Assembly (NCBI GenBank): GCA_021785055.1
Contig: JAJYGS010000029.1
Location: forward strand, 1-6,489
Direction: 5' to 3'
Source of the DNA: Nitrospirota bacterium
GTDB lineage: Bacteria > Nitrospirota > JACRHJ01
Length of the DNA stretch: 6,489 nt
The notes under the pieces are model-generated. The model was not told where the DNA came from, made no database searches, and saw only the letters and a program-made list of their open reading frames with translations. Below, piece after piece: positions 1 to 5,810 of this stretch (its first letter is position 1; each line of letters starts with the position of its first letter). Position numbers and translations under genes: made by a program.

Positions 1-261
1 AAGCGCGACATCCACGCCGATAATCTTTTTCTCCTGTGTCCCCTGAGGCGTCCTGGGGCGCGCGGCGGCGATTACAAGACAGGCAAACGCAAGCGAGAGA
101 AGAAGCGGGGAGAGCCACAAAAACCTTGCGCGCGGGAGAGATTTCGCCAGGGATATGCCCGGGAACGGGATCGAAGCCCCCTTTTTGCGGATGAAAATAT
201 AAAAAAGAACCGGCGCGAGCGCGACAAGCCACAGGATCGCCGGATGCATAAACAGGCCCAT
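1..261 (-). CDS. batA: BatA-like von Willebrand factor A membrane protein, N-terminal part (runs off left edge)
   Basis: Only the first 87 codons are present. The predicted product has a hydrophobic segment at about residues 7-24 (HPAILWLVALAPVLFYIF). A basic linker follows, then a second membrane segment at about 48-67 ending in the AARPR signature typical of BatA-type proteins. After it comes IIGVDVAL, which is where the VWA domain normally begins, just before its DxSxS metal site; that site lies outside the window. In this family the VWA domain is held at the membrane and works with DUF58 and MoxR partners in envelope or stress functions (Bat, aerotolerance); the exact role is uncertain. 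The start ATG shares its A with the TGA stop of the DUF58 gene (TGATG), so the two are probably translationally coupled. A GAGGAGG Shine-Dalgarno five bases upstream favours this ATG over the one four codons further in. Confidence 0.85.
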   Translation of the reverse strand, partial: MGLFMHPAILWLVALAPVLFYIFIRKKGASIPFPGISLAKSLPRARFLWLSPLLLSLAFACLVIAAARPRTPQGTQEKKIIGVDVAL

Positions 262-1160
262 CAGCGCCTCCTCGCCTGCCTGCGGAAATATCCCGCGAGC
301 GGCGTGACGGGAGAGCTTCCGGTGGAGAGCCATACCGGCTCCGCCCGGAGTGAATTAAAAAGCACGGCCCTTTCCTTCTCGGCAGAGGTTCGCCAGTCCT
401 TGAACGCCCGGATAAACTCAGGCGATGAGAGGTCCGCGAGTATACGTTCACCGGTTTCCGGGTCCGCGAACTCCGCCGTCCCGGACACGGGCAATTCGCG
501 CTCCCTCCTGTCTACGGGGACGACCGGCACGAGCTCGTGCCTTTTTGAGAGCGCCTTCAGAAGGATGGACGCAGTCGGTCCGCCAGCCGCCGGTCGCCCG
601 GCTTCGAGGAAGTCCGACACCCAGAAGAGCGTGGAACGCGTCTTGAGCGAACGCATCAGGGCCTGCGCGGGGGCAGCCAGATCGGTTTTAATTCCCGACG
701 GCCTGATTGCCGAGAGCGCGGCCAGGAGCCCCAGGACGTGCCTTCTGCCCCGCTTCGGCGGAATAAAAAGCTCCACCCTGTCCGTGTATGCAATAAGTCC
801 CGCCCTGTCCCCGCCCTGCACGGCAAGGAGCGCGGCGGCAGCAGCAAACTCCACGGCCAGCTCACGCTTGGTCCCGGTCGTCGTGCCGAAGTCCATCGAG
901 GCGGACAAATCTACGGCGAGCATGACGGTCAGGTCTCTCTCTTCGACGAAGGTCTTGACGTATGGATAGCCCGTCCTGGCCGTGACGTTCCAGTCTATCG
1001 CCCGGACGTCGTCTCCGGGGACGTATTCGCGCACCTCGGTGAACTCTATACCCCGGCCCTTGAACGTGGAGAGGTATCCGCCGGACAGCGCGCCCTCGAC
1101 AAGCCGGGAGGTCTTTATCTCCAGCCGCTTTATTTTCCGGAGTATCTCGTACGGGAGCAT
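261..1160 (-). CDS. DUF58 family protein (MoxR/Bat-associated, VWA-like)
   Basis: The 299-residue product carries the DUF58 signature almost perfectly: GRGIEF at 35-40, then REYVPGDD (44-51) and RAIDWNVTAR (53-62). A VWA-like segment follows with VDLSASM at 83-89, which keeps the DxSxS metal-site pattern. No signal peptide or membrane helix is visible, so it is probably cytoplasmic. Family members are usually encoded between a MoxR AAA+ ATPase and BatA/BatB-type VWA proteins and are thought to act as adaptors in the same machinery. Here the downstream partner is present, with a one-base overlap, but the upstream neighbour is a dehydrogenase rather than moxR. The ATG at 1160 has an AAAGG Shine-Dalgarno five bases upstream and lies about 30 bases after a predicted transcription start, so the start looks firm. 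The length is normal for the family, and the C-terminus is basic (RRQARRR). Confidence 0.95.
   Translation of the reverse strand: MLPYEILRKIKRLEIKTSRLVEGALSGGYLSTFKGRGIEFTEVREYVPGDDVRAIDWNVTARTGYPYVKTFVEERDLTVMLAVDLSASMDFGTTTGTKRELAVEFAAAAALLAVQGGDRAGLIAYTDRVELFIPPKRGRRHVLGLLAALSAIRPSGIKTDLAAPAQALMRSLKTRSTLFWVSDFLEAGRPAAGGPTASILLKALSKRHELVPVVPVDRRERELPVSGTAEFADPETGERILADLSSPEFIRAFKDWRTSAEKERAVLFNSLRAEPVWLSTGSSPVTPLAGYFRRQARRR
267..273 (-). promoter_or_regulatory. Shine-Dalgarno GAGGAGG for the BatA-like gene
   Basis: On the minus strand GAGGAGG lies inside the last codons of the DUF58 gene with a five-base spacer to the ATG at 261. It decides between two nearby in-frame ATGs and fits reinitiation or coupled translation from the upstream gene. 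Confidence 0.75.
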
Positions 1161-1197
1161 GGGAACCTTTAAAATTTACATTAACAAACGAATATAG

Positions 1198-1227
1198 ATT
1201 ATATGCCCGGCGGCGGTGAGAAGTCAA
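1198..1227 (-). promoter_or_regulatory. Sigma-70 promoter for the DUF58-BatA operon
   Basis: Read on the minus strand, TTGACT (1227-1222) is followed by an 18-base spacer and a perfect TATAAT (1203-1198). Initiation would fall near 1191, giving a leader of about 30 bases before the ATG at 1160. The match indicates that DUF58-BatA is transcribed independently of the dehydrogenase gene upstream. Confidence 0.8.
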
Positions 1228-1248
1228 TAAATGGGATGGGGGAACAAG

Positions 1249-1280
1249 CCTGTCATTCTGAGCAACGCGAAGAATCCGCC
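1249..1280 (+). repeat. Dispersed CATTCTGAG...GAAGAATC repeat, copy A
   Basis: The segment begins CCTGTCATTCTGAG and ends GAAGAATCCGCC, with imperfect dyad symmetry (ATTCT and AGAAT arms). A near-identical copy in the opposite orientation lies at 4515-4548. From general knowledge, motifs of the form TCATTCTGAGCGAAGCGAAGAATC are scattered in intergenic DNA of many bacterial genomes. It starts about 20 bases downstream of the dehydrogenase stop, so it may also form the 3' end structure of that transcript, though no T-tract follows. Confidence 0.75.
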
Positions 1281-1299
1281 GTTAGAAGGTCTGGCGCTT

Positions 1300-2340
1300 T
1301 TACGGTATTATCGCGAACTTTATCCCGCGGCCCCCGATAAGCTCGTTGAAGGCCGTCTGCAGGTCGTCCAGGTGATAGCTGCCGGAGATGAGCTTCGAGA
1401 CGTTCAGCCTGCCGGATACCAAAAGGTCGTAAGCCACTCTCACGTCGGACGGCGTGAAGTGGAACGCTCCGACAAGCTTTATTTCGTCGTAGTGTATCCT
1501 TCCGGCGTCGAAGCATGCGCGCGTGCCCGGCGGACAGCCGCCGAAGAGGAGCACCGTCCCGCCTCTCCTGGCGAGGGACGGCGAGCCTTCCCATATCTCC
1601 CTGCTCCCGCTCGCCTCAATTACGAGATCCGCCCCCAGGCCGTCCGTCTCCTCGGTCACCTTCCACGCGATGTCCTGGAGGTCGCCTTCGAGGACTGCGT
1701 CCGCGCCGAGGTCCTTCGCCACCTGAAACCTCTCGTTGCTTCCGCCGCCGGTCGACCGGCCCGCCACCATCACCTTCGCTCCGTTTATCTTGTGCAGCAT
1801 CAGGTACATAAGCCCTATCGGTCCCGGGCCGAGTATCAGGACGTTTTTCGGCTTCTCGGCCTCCGTCGCGCGCATGCCGTGCACGACGCATGACAGCGGC
1901 TCAAGCATCGCCGCCTCCACATACGGGAGGTGTTCCGGCTTCTTGAACATGTTGATTTTCACGATGCGTTCAGGGAGTTTTATGAACTCGGCATAGGCCC
2001 CCAGAACCTTTTCCTCCATTATCGTCGAGCAGAGGTTTTCCCGCCCCATGCGGCAGAACGTGCACTCCCCGCACGGCGCAGAATGCACCGCCATCACCGC
2101 GTCGCCCTCGGAGAAGCCTTCCACCTCCGCGCCGAGCCTGTAGATGTCGCCTGAGAACTCGTGCCCGAGCGGCGAAGGGAGGGGAATCTTCGGATGTCCG
2201 CGCAAATACGCCTTTATGTCCGTCCCGCAGGTGAGGGCAGCCTTAACCTGAATTACGACCTCGCCCGGCCCCGGAAACGGCACATGCGCCTTGCGGTTTA
2301 TCTCCATCACCTTCGGGCTTATCAATATCGCTGATTTCAT
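1300..2340 (-). CDS. Zinc-dependent medium-chain alcohol/polyol dehydrogenase
   Basis: This 346-residue protein of the medium-chain dehydrogenase/reductase superfamily resembles the sorbitol/threonine dehydrogenase branch and should oxidise an alcohol or polyol with NAD(P). Catalytic zinc ligands are visible as C38 (TCGTD), H60-E61 (GHEFSG) and E147 (LEPLSC). The structural zinc site is complete with C90, C93, C96 and C104. The Rossmann dinucleotide motif GPGPIG is at 171-176, followed by VMVAGR, whose arginine hints at NADP(H) but does not prove it. The loop after that strand (STGGGSNER) is a few residues longer than is usual in this branch. The ATG at 2340 follows a G-rich Shine-Dalgarno (GGGGAGA) and a good promoter. 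No pathway partner lies beside it in the same operon, so the substrate cannot be named. Confidence 0.93.
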   Translation of the reverse strand: MKSAILISPKVMEINRKAHVPFPGPGEVVIQVKAALTCGTDIKAYLRGHPKIPLPSPLGHEFSGDIYRLGAEVEGFSEGDAVMAVHSAPCGECTFCRMGRENLCSTIMEEKVLGAYAEFIKLPERIVKINMFKKPEHLPYVEAAMLEPLSCVVHGMRATEAEKPKNVLILGPGPIGLMYLMLHKINGAKVMVAGRSTGGGSNERFQVAKDLGADAVLEGDLQDIAWKVTEETDGLGADLVIEASGSREIWEGSPSLARRGGTVLLFGGCPPGTRACFDAGRIHYDEIKLVGAFHFTPSDVRVAYDLLVSGRLNVSKLISGSYHLDDLQTAFNELIGGRGIKFAIIP

Positions 2341-2373
2341 TGTTCTCTCCCCCCCCTAAGACTTTTCTACCTC

Positions 2374-2382
2374 ATTATATCA
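2374..2382 (-). promoter_or_regulatory. Extended -10 promoter for the dehydrogenase
   Basis: The minus strand reads TGATATAAT, a TGn extended -10 joined to a perfect TATAAT (2379-2374). No good -35 is seen at 16-18 bases, which is expected for extended -10 promoters. Initiation near 2367 would give a leader of about 27 bases. That leader contains a run of eight G residues (2356-2349 on the minus strand) overlapping the ribosome-binding region. Confidence 0.65.
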
Positions 2383-2468
2383 CGCATGTCCAGTAAAATT
2401 TTCATATCGGCATGCAGGTTATGCGCAGATTATTGTTTTTATGGGTATAAGGTGCTATCATCCGGCCT

Positions 2469-3596
2469 ATGGGAGAGCTTCTGGAAATAATAAAGGAGGA
2501 GGTTCGCTTAAAAGGGGCGATTACCTTCGAGCGCTACGTGGAGCTTGCGCTGTATCATCCCCTTTACGGCTACTACTCCTCCGGGAAGGCGGCTATAGGC
2601 AAGGGGGGCGATTTCTACACGTCCTCGCAGGCGACGGGGATGTACGGCAGGCTGATGGCCGAGGTATACGTCAGGCTCTCTGAGACCTCCGGGCCGGATT
2701 TTGTCGAGATGGGAGCGGGAGAAGGGGCCTTCGCGGTCGATTTCCTGGGCAGCCTGGCCAGGTTTTACCCGGAAATTTACGAAAAATGCCGGTATTTTAT
2801 CGTCGAGAGCGCCAGGGCCATGTCCGAAAGGCAGAAGAAGGCGCTCTCAAGCTTCGGGGACAAAATAACCTGGGCCGAAAACCTCCGGGTCCTGCCTGAG
2901 ATAAACGGGATATTCTTCTCGAACGAGCTTGTGGATGCGTTCCCGTTTCACAGGGTGCGGCAGGAGCGGGACAGGCTCTCCGAGATATACGTGGGCCTTC
3001 GGGACGGGAAGCCGGCTGAGATTACCGGGCGCCTGTCCACCCCGGAGCTTGCGATGCACTTCAACCGGCTTATGCTCATACTCCCGGAGGGCATGACGAC
3101 GGAGGCGAACCTGCGGGTCTCCGGGTGGATGGACGAAATAGCCGGAAGGCTTAAAAAAGGGTTCGTGATAACGGTGGATTACGGCTATCCGGCGTCCGAA
3201 TACTACTCCGCCGCCAGGCCGCGAGGCACGGCGCTATGCCACTACAGGCACTCCGTAAACGAGGACTTCTTCGAGCGGGTGGGCGAGCAGGACATCACGG
3301 CGCACGTGGATTTCACTACCCTCGGCCTGACGGGGCAGCGCGCAGGCCTTGAAGCAAGCCTGTTCTGCGAGCAGGGGCAGTTCCTCTCTGAGGCGCTCCC
3401 GTGGTTCGAGGAGTCCACGCGGAGGGCAGGGGCCGAGAGCGAGCTTGTGCGGGCGGGACAGGGGCTTAAAACGCTCCTGCACCCGGAATGGCTTGGAGGT
3501 GTGTTCAAGGTGCTTTTGCAGTCGAAGGGCTGCTCGCCCGGCGGTCTGTTTTCGAGGGTGAAAAACCGGGCGGGGGAGCTTTTTCCGGATATTTGA
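2469..3596 (+). CDS. MidA/NDUFAF7-type class I SAM-dependent methyltransferase (DUF185)
   Basis: The 375-residue product carries the full set of signatures of the Methyltransf_28/DUF185 family. TFERYVELALYHPLYGYY is at 19-36 and GDFYTSSQATGMYG at 47-60. The SAM-binding motif I, VEMGAGEGAF, is at 79-88, SNELVDAFP at 151-159 and DYGYP at 237-241. Near the C-terminal third is the characteristic GEQDITAHVDFTTL (272-285). The mitochondrial member NDUFAF7 methylates an arginine of a complex I subunit during assembly; the bacterial substrate is generally unknown, and no complex I gene is visible here. The length matches the family and the N-terminus fits ATG at 2469. The ribosome-binding site is weak: AAGGTG ends about 14 bases upstream. 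A TATAAG at 2446-2451 could be a -10 but has no convincing -35. The gene stands alone, divergent from the dehydrogenase and convergent with the SDR gene. Confidence 0.92.
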   Translation: MGELLEIIKEEVRLKGAITFERYVELALYHPLYGYYSSGKAAIGKGGDFYTSSQATGMYGRLMAEVYVRLSETSGPDFVEMGAGEGAFAVDFLGSLARFYPEIYEKCRYFIVESARAMSERQKKALSSFGDKITWAENLRVLPEINGIFFSNELVDAFPFHRVRQERDRLSEIYVGLRDGKPAEITGRLSTPELAMHFNRLMLILPEGMTTEANLRVSGWMDEIAGRLKKGFVITVDYGYPASEYYSAARPRGTALCHYRHSVNEDFFERVGEQDITAHVDFTTLGLTGQRAGLEASLFCEQGQFLSEALPWFEESTRRAGAESELVRAGQGLKTLLHPEWLGGVFKVLLQSKGCSPGGLFSRVKNRAGELFPDI

Positions 3597-3599
3597 CGG

Positions 3600-3618
3600 G
3601 GCCGAAAGAGGCCGTTTT
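3600..3618. terminator. Possible short hairpin terminator between convergent genes
   Basis: GGCC (3600-3603), a six-base loop GAAAGA and GGCC (3610-3613) are followed by GTTTTCT. This lies right after the methyltransferase TGA in a 30-base gap between convergent genes. The stem is only 4 bp, so the call is weak. The T-tract suits the plus-strand gene; on the minus strand no T-run follows. Confidence 0.35.
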
Positions 3619-3626
3619 CTGCGTGT

Positions 3627-4409
3627 TTATGCCGCGGCCCTGTAGCCCCATCGCATGAAATAGTCTTCCGTCCCTATCTCGCCGGAGAGGTCGTCGGACT
3701 GCTCCGACGCCAGGAATACCGCCAGTTTCGCCACCTCGGACGGCTGCTTTAACTGCCCGGACTTCTTAAGTCCCCAGAAGACGCGGTAGGCCTCCGGCCC
3801 CAGGGCGTTCATGTCCATCTTCCGCATGTCGTCCTGCATCCTCGTATCCACGGTTCCGGGGTCCATCCCGTATACCCTTATATTATACTGTTCCAGCTCC
3901 CGCGCCAGCGTTTTTGTGAGCGCATTCAGGCCGGCCTTTGAGATGCTGTACGCCCCCAGGCGGGGAATGACGAACTCCGCCAGGCCGGAGGTGACGTTTA
4001 TTATCTTGCCGCAGCGTTTTTTTATCATGGCGGGGATGCAGGCCTTCGATACGAGCCAGGCCCCGCAGAGGTTTATGTCCATGCAGCGGTGGAAGGCTTT
4101 TCCGTCCACGTCCTTCATGGGCGCCACGGGGCCGATTATCCCCGCGTTATTTACGAGGATGTCCGGCGCTCCGAACTTCATCTCGACGGCACGGCAGAGG
4201 TTCCTTACGTCCCCGGCGTCGGAGATGTCCGCCTTTACGGCTATGGCCTGACCGCCCCTGTCCGCTATCATCGAGACGGTCTCTTCCAGTTCCTCCCGCG
4301 TCCTCGAAACCACAGCCGTTTTGGCCCCGGCTTCGGAAAGCGCCATGGCTATCGCGCGCCCCAGGCCGCGCCCTCCCCCTGTGACGACGGCAATCCTCCC
4401 TTTAAGCAC
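3627..4409 (-). CDS. Short-chain dehydrogenase/reductase (FabG-like SDR)
   Basis: This is a classical SDR of 260 residues counted from the GTG at 4409. It has the cofactor motif TGGGRGLG at 10-17, NNAG at 87-90, and a complete catalytic tetrad N113, S141, Y154 and K158 (YSISK). PGTVDT at 184-189 is the usual segment after the active site. The arginine in VVSRTREE suggests NADP(H). Such enzymes reduce ketones or oxidise alcohols; the substrate cannot be read from the sequence. The C-terminus (SGEIGTEDYFMRWG) lacks the common VDGG ending of fatty-acid FabG proteins, so a role in fatty acid synthesis is not favoured. An upstream GTG at 4424 is possible, but the GTG at 4409 has GGGGGAGG five bases before it and gives the standard SDR start MLKGRIAVVTGG. 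It appears monocistronic with its own strong promoter. Confidence 0.93.
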   Translation of the reverse strand: MLKGRIAVVTGGGRGLGRAIAMALSEAGAKTAVVSRTREELEETVSMIADRGGQAIAVKADISDAGDVRNLCRAVEMKFGAPDILVNNAGIIGPVAPMKDVDGKAFHRCMDINLCGAWLVSKACIPAMIKKRCGKIINVTSGLAEFVIPRLGAYSISKAGLNALTKTLARELEQYNIRVYGMDPGTVDTRMQDDMRKMDMNALGPEAYRVFWGLKKSGQLKQPSEVAKLAVFLASEQSDDLSGEIGTEDYFMRWGYRAAA

Positions 4410-4414
4410 ACAGG

Positions 4415-4422
4415 CCTCCCCC
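4415..4422 (-). promoter_or_regulatory. Shine-Dalgarno GGGGGAGG deciding the SDR GTG start
   Basis: The minus strand reads GGGGGAGG, then CCTGT, then GTG at 4409. The five-base spacing favours this GTG. The alternative GTG at 4424 lies upstream of the site and would leave it inside the coding region. Confidence 0.7.
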
Positions 4423-4475
4423 ACATATACAAAGAAGATTTGGATAAAGAAGTTTTGCGATTTCCCCCGCTTTAA

Positions 4476-4504
4476 AATATAGTCGAGGAAGGGCGCGTTG
4501 TCAA
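4476..4504 (-). promoter_or_regulatory. Strong sigma-70 promoter for the SDR gene
   Basis: The minus strand has a perfect TTGACA (4504-4499), a 17-base spacer and TATATT (4481-4476). Predicted initiation is near 4469, giving a leader of about 60 bases before the GTG at 4409. The -35 box lies only ten bases from the repeat at 4515-4548. Confidence 0.82.
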
Positions 4505-4514
4505 AAAGGAAAAA

Positions 4515-4548
4515 GGCGGATTCTTCGGCGCTGCCTCAGAATGACAGG
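4515..4548 (-). repeat. Dispersed CATTCTGAG...GAAGAATC repeat, copy B (inverted relative to copy A)
   Basis: On the minus strand it begins CCTGTCATTCTGAG and ends GAAGAATCCGCC, the same two ends as 1249-1280. It differs only in the middle, where it is two bases longer (GCAGCGCC against CAACGC). The arms ATTCT and AGAAT are complementary. Confidence 0.75.
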
Positions 4549-4567
4549 CGGGGTGTTTATGCCCGTC

Positions 4568-4593
4568 GCCCCCGGACGTCTTTAAACGGGGGC
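4568..4593. repeat. Inverted repeat with 7-bp GC stem
   Basis: GCCCCCG (4568-4574) pairs perfectly with CGGGGGC (4587-4593) across a 12-base loop holding GACGTC and TTTAAA. It stands between other palindromic elements, in the gap downstream of the cytochrome gene and upstream of the SDR promoter. The function is unknown; it could stabilise or end the cytochrome transcript. Confidence 0.55.
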
Positions 4594-4599
4594 CGGTAG

Positions 4600-4621
4600 G
4601 GGCCGATCTGCGTGTCGGCCC
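4600..4621. repeat. GTAGGGGC-type palindromic dispersed repeat
   Basis: GGGCCGA (4600-4606) and TCGGCCC (4615-4621) form a 7-bp stem with an eight-base loop TCTGCGTG. The preceding GGTAGG and the overall form resemble the widespread intergenic GTAGGGGCGACC...GGTCGCCC family. That resemblance is from memory and needs a genome-wide count. Confidence 0.6.
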
Positions 4622-4635
4622 TGAAATGCAAGTTC

Positions 4636-4665
4636 CTGGATTCCCGTTTTCACGGGAATGACGGG
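4636..4665. repeat. TGGATTCCCG...CGGGAATGACGG palindromic dispersed repeat
   Basis: ATTCCCGT (4640-4647) and ACGGGAAT (4652-4659) form a perfect 8-bp stem with the four-base loop TTTC, flanked by CCTGG and GACGG. The sequence closely matches the common dispersed motif GGATTCCCGCTTTCGCGGGA. It ends about 18 bases after the cytochrome stop on the transcript, so it may act as that gene's 3' hairpin, although no U-tract follows. Confidence 0.7.
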
Positions 4666-4682
4666 CGGCGGCTGGGCGGTGT

Positions 4683-5810
4683 TTAATTAACGTTTATTCC
4701 CGTTTCCGTAACCTTTACCGGTCTCGCGTCCTTTGCCGGAATGCCGAACTTTGCGGCGGCGGCTGGAGTGAAGAGCCGGTAATAGAGGACGGCCCTGGCG
4801 CGGGCGGCTCCCTTGGGGATGTCGTATGCCAGCGTCCGCGTCTCATCGGACTTTATCCTTGAATCCACGGCCTTTTCTGCCATCCACGGGGGCACGCCTT
4901 TTTTATCCCCAGCCGTGAATACGCGCATGAACAGCTCTTTTTTGCCGGGCATGGGAGCGGGGCTCGCAAAAAGGATTTTTCCGTTTTTGTCGAGAAGCGC
5001 CACCTTTACATACGCCGCGCGCATGGGGCTTGTGGAGGGGAAGTAGTGCGGGTTGTCGTTTTTGACATTTACCAAAAGCTTCCCCTTGTTTACTTCAAGC
5101 GAAAGCGATATTCCCTCTTTCATAATATTTATGTAATGTCCGCCGGGGAATAGGTGCGAGAAGTGCGAGCTTTTGCCCGATCCGTCGGCAGGCGACCCGG
5201 CTGTTTCCGCCATGTGGCACTTTACGCAGTCGGAATGCCCCTCCATGTCCATGCTGCATATGACCGTCCCCTTGCCGTTTTTCATCTTGCCGTGACAGCC
5301 AAGGCACATCTTAGAGGGCGAGGCAAAAGACCACTTGCTTACGGGGTGCGGCGCGGAGGCGCCGGATACGGCTTCGGAGGACGTCATGCTCGTGGAGAGC
5401 GAATAGGTATTGAAAATCTTCCCCCCCGACATGCTCTCGACGCTGTGGCAGAACGCGCAGGGTATGCCGGGGACGGAGGCGTATGCCTCTTTCGCGCCCA
5501 CCGATTGGCCTGCCGCCGGGTTGTGGCAGCTCCCGCAAAAATAAGGCGCTTTCTTGCCTGCTTTCGCCATGGTCCGGGAAAAGGCGAGGAAGACGGCGTT
5601 ATGCGCAGGGTCGGACTTCCTGTCGGACCTTGAGTGCATCGACATGCTCCACTCGTCGTAGATTTTCTTGTGGCAGGGGGCGCAGGAGGCGGAGTCCTTG
5701 AAGCCCTTGAAACCCGCCGGGAGCTTGTGGGCGAGCGCGCCGGCAGGAATCGTCAACAGCAGGAAAAAAGCAAAAAATACCCCCCGTATCGCAAACATCG
5801 GTTTCTTCAT
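4683..5810 (-). CDS. Exported pentaheme c-type cytochrome (cytochrome c554-like)
   Basis: The 375-residue precursor begins with MKKPMFAIRG and a hydrophobic core, with likely signal cleavage after ALA at about residue 27. Five CXXCH heme-attachment sites are visible: C43-H47 (CAPCH), C92-H96 (CGSCH), C118-H122 (CAFCH), C169-H173 (CLGCH) and C195-H199 (CVKCH). The SASCAPCHKKIYDEWSMSMH segment and MEGHSDCVKCHM near the fifth heme are typical of the cytochrome c554 (multiheme, hydroxylamine-oxidoreductase-like) group. Residues from about 215 on lack hemes and look like a beta-rich domain (ISLSLEVNKGKLLVNVKNDN, then FPSTSPMR). No C-terminal membrane anchor is seen, so it is probably a soluble periplasmic electron carrier or the redox subunit of a complex. 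Its ATG shares a base with the stop of the upstream zinc-ribbon gene. AAGGAG lies 11 bases before the ATG. The partner and substrate are unknown. Confidence 0.93.
   Translation of the reverse strand: MKKPMFAIRGVFFAFFLLLTIPAGALAHKLPAGFKGFKDSASCAPCHKKIYDEWSMSMHSRSDRKSDPAHNAVFLAFSRTMAKAGKKAPYFCGSCHNPAAGQSVGAKEAYASVPGIPCAFCHSVESMSGGKIFNTYSLSTSMTSSEAVSGASAPHPVSKWSFASPSKMCLGCHGKMKNGKGTVICSMDMEGHSDCVKCHMAETAGSPADGSGKSSHFSHLFPGGHYINIMKEGISLSLEVNKGKLLVNVKNDNPHYFPSTSPMRAAYVKVALLDKNGKILFASPAPMPGKKELFMRVFTAGDKKGVPPWMAEKAVDSRIKSDETRTLAYDIPKGAARARAVLYYRLFTPAAAAKFGIPAKDARPVKVTETGINVN

Noticed and set aside
244..969. Long plus-strand open frame antisense to the DUF58 gene
   Set aside because: It is a low-complexity Ser/Ala/Arg-rich translation opposite a gene with clear DUF58 motifs. 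It is a GC-driven shadow frame.
1231..1893. Plus-strand open frame of 220 codons over the dehydrogenase and repeat A
   Set aside because: It is antisense to a gene with complete zinc and Rossmann motifs. The translation shows no domain, and its start lies in the intergenic repeat area.
4410..4424. Upstream GTG start (4424) for the SDR gene
   Set aside because: It would place the strong GGGGGAGG site inside the coding sequence. The GTG at 4409 has ideal spacing and gives a standard SDR N-terminus.
1249..4548. The paired repeats as ends of a transposon
   Set aside because: No transposase lies between them, no target duplication was recognised, and the repeat type is familiar as a small dispersed intergenic motif rather than an IS end.
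5421..5427. Seven-C run (G7 in the coding strand) within the cytochrome as a phase-variation switch
   Set aside because: It encodes ordinary Ser-Gly-Gly-Lys, is in frame, and is short for slippage. No other sign of phase variation was seen.
5154..5633. Plus-strand 159-codon open frame over the cytochrome
   Set aside because: It is antisense to five heme motifs, rich in Arg/Gly/His and without any recognisable family.
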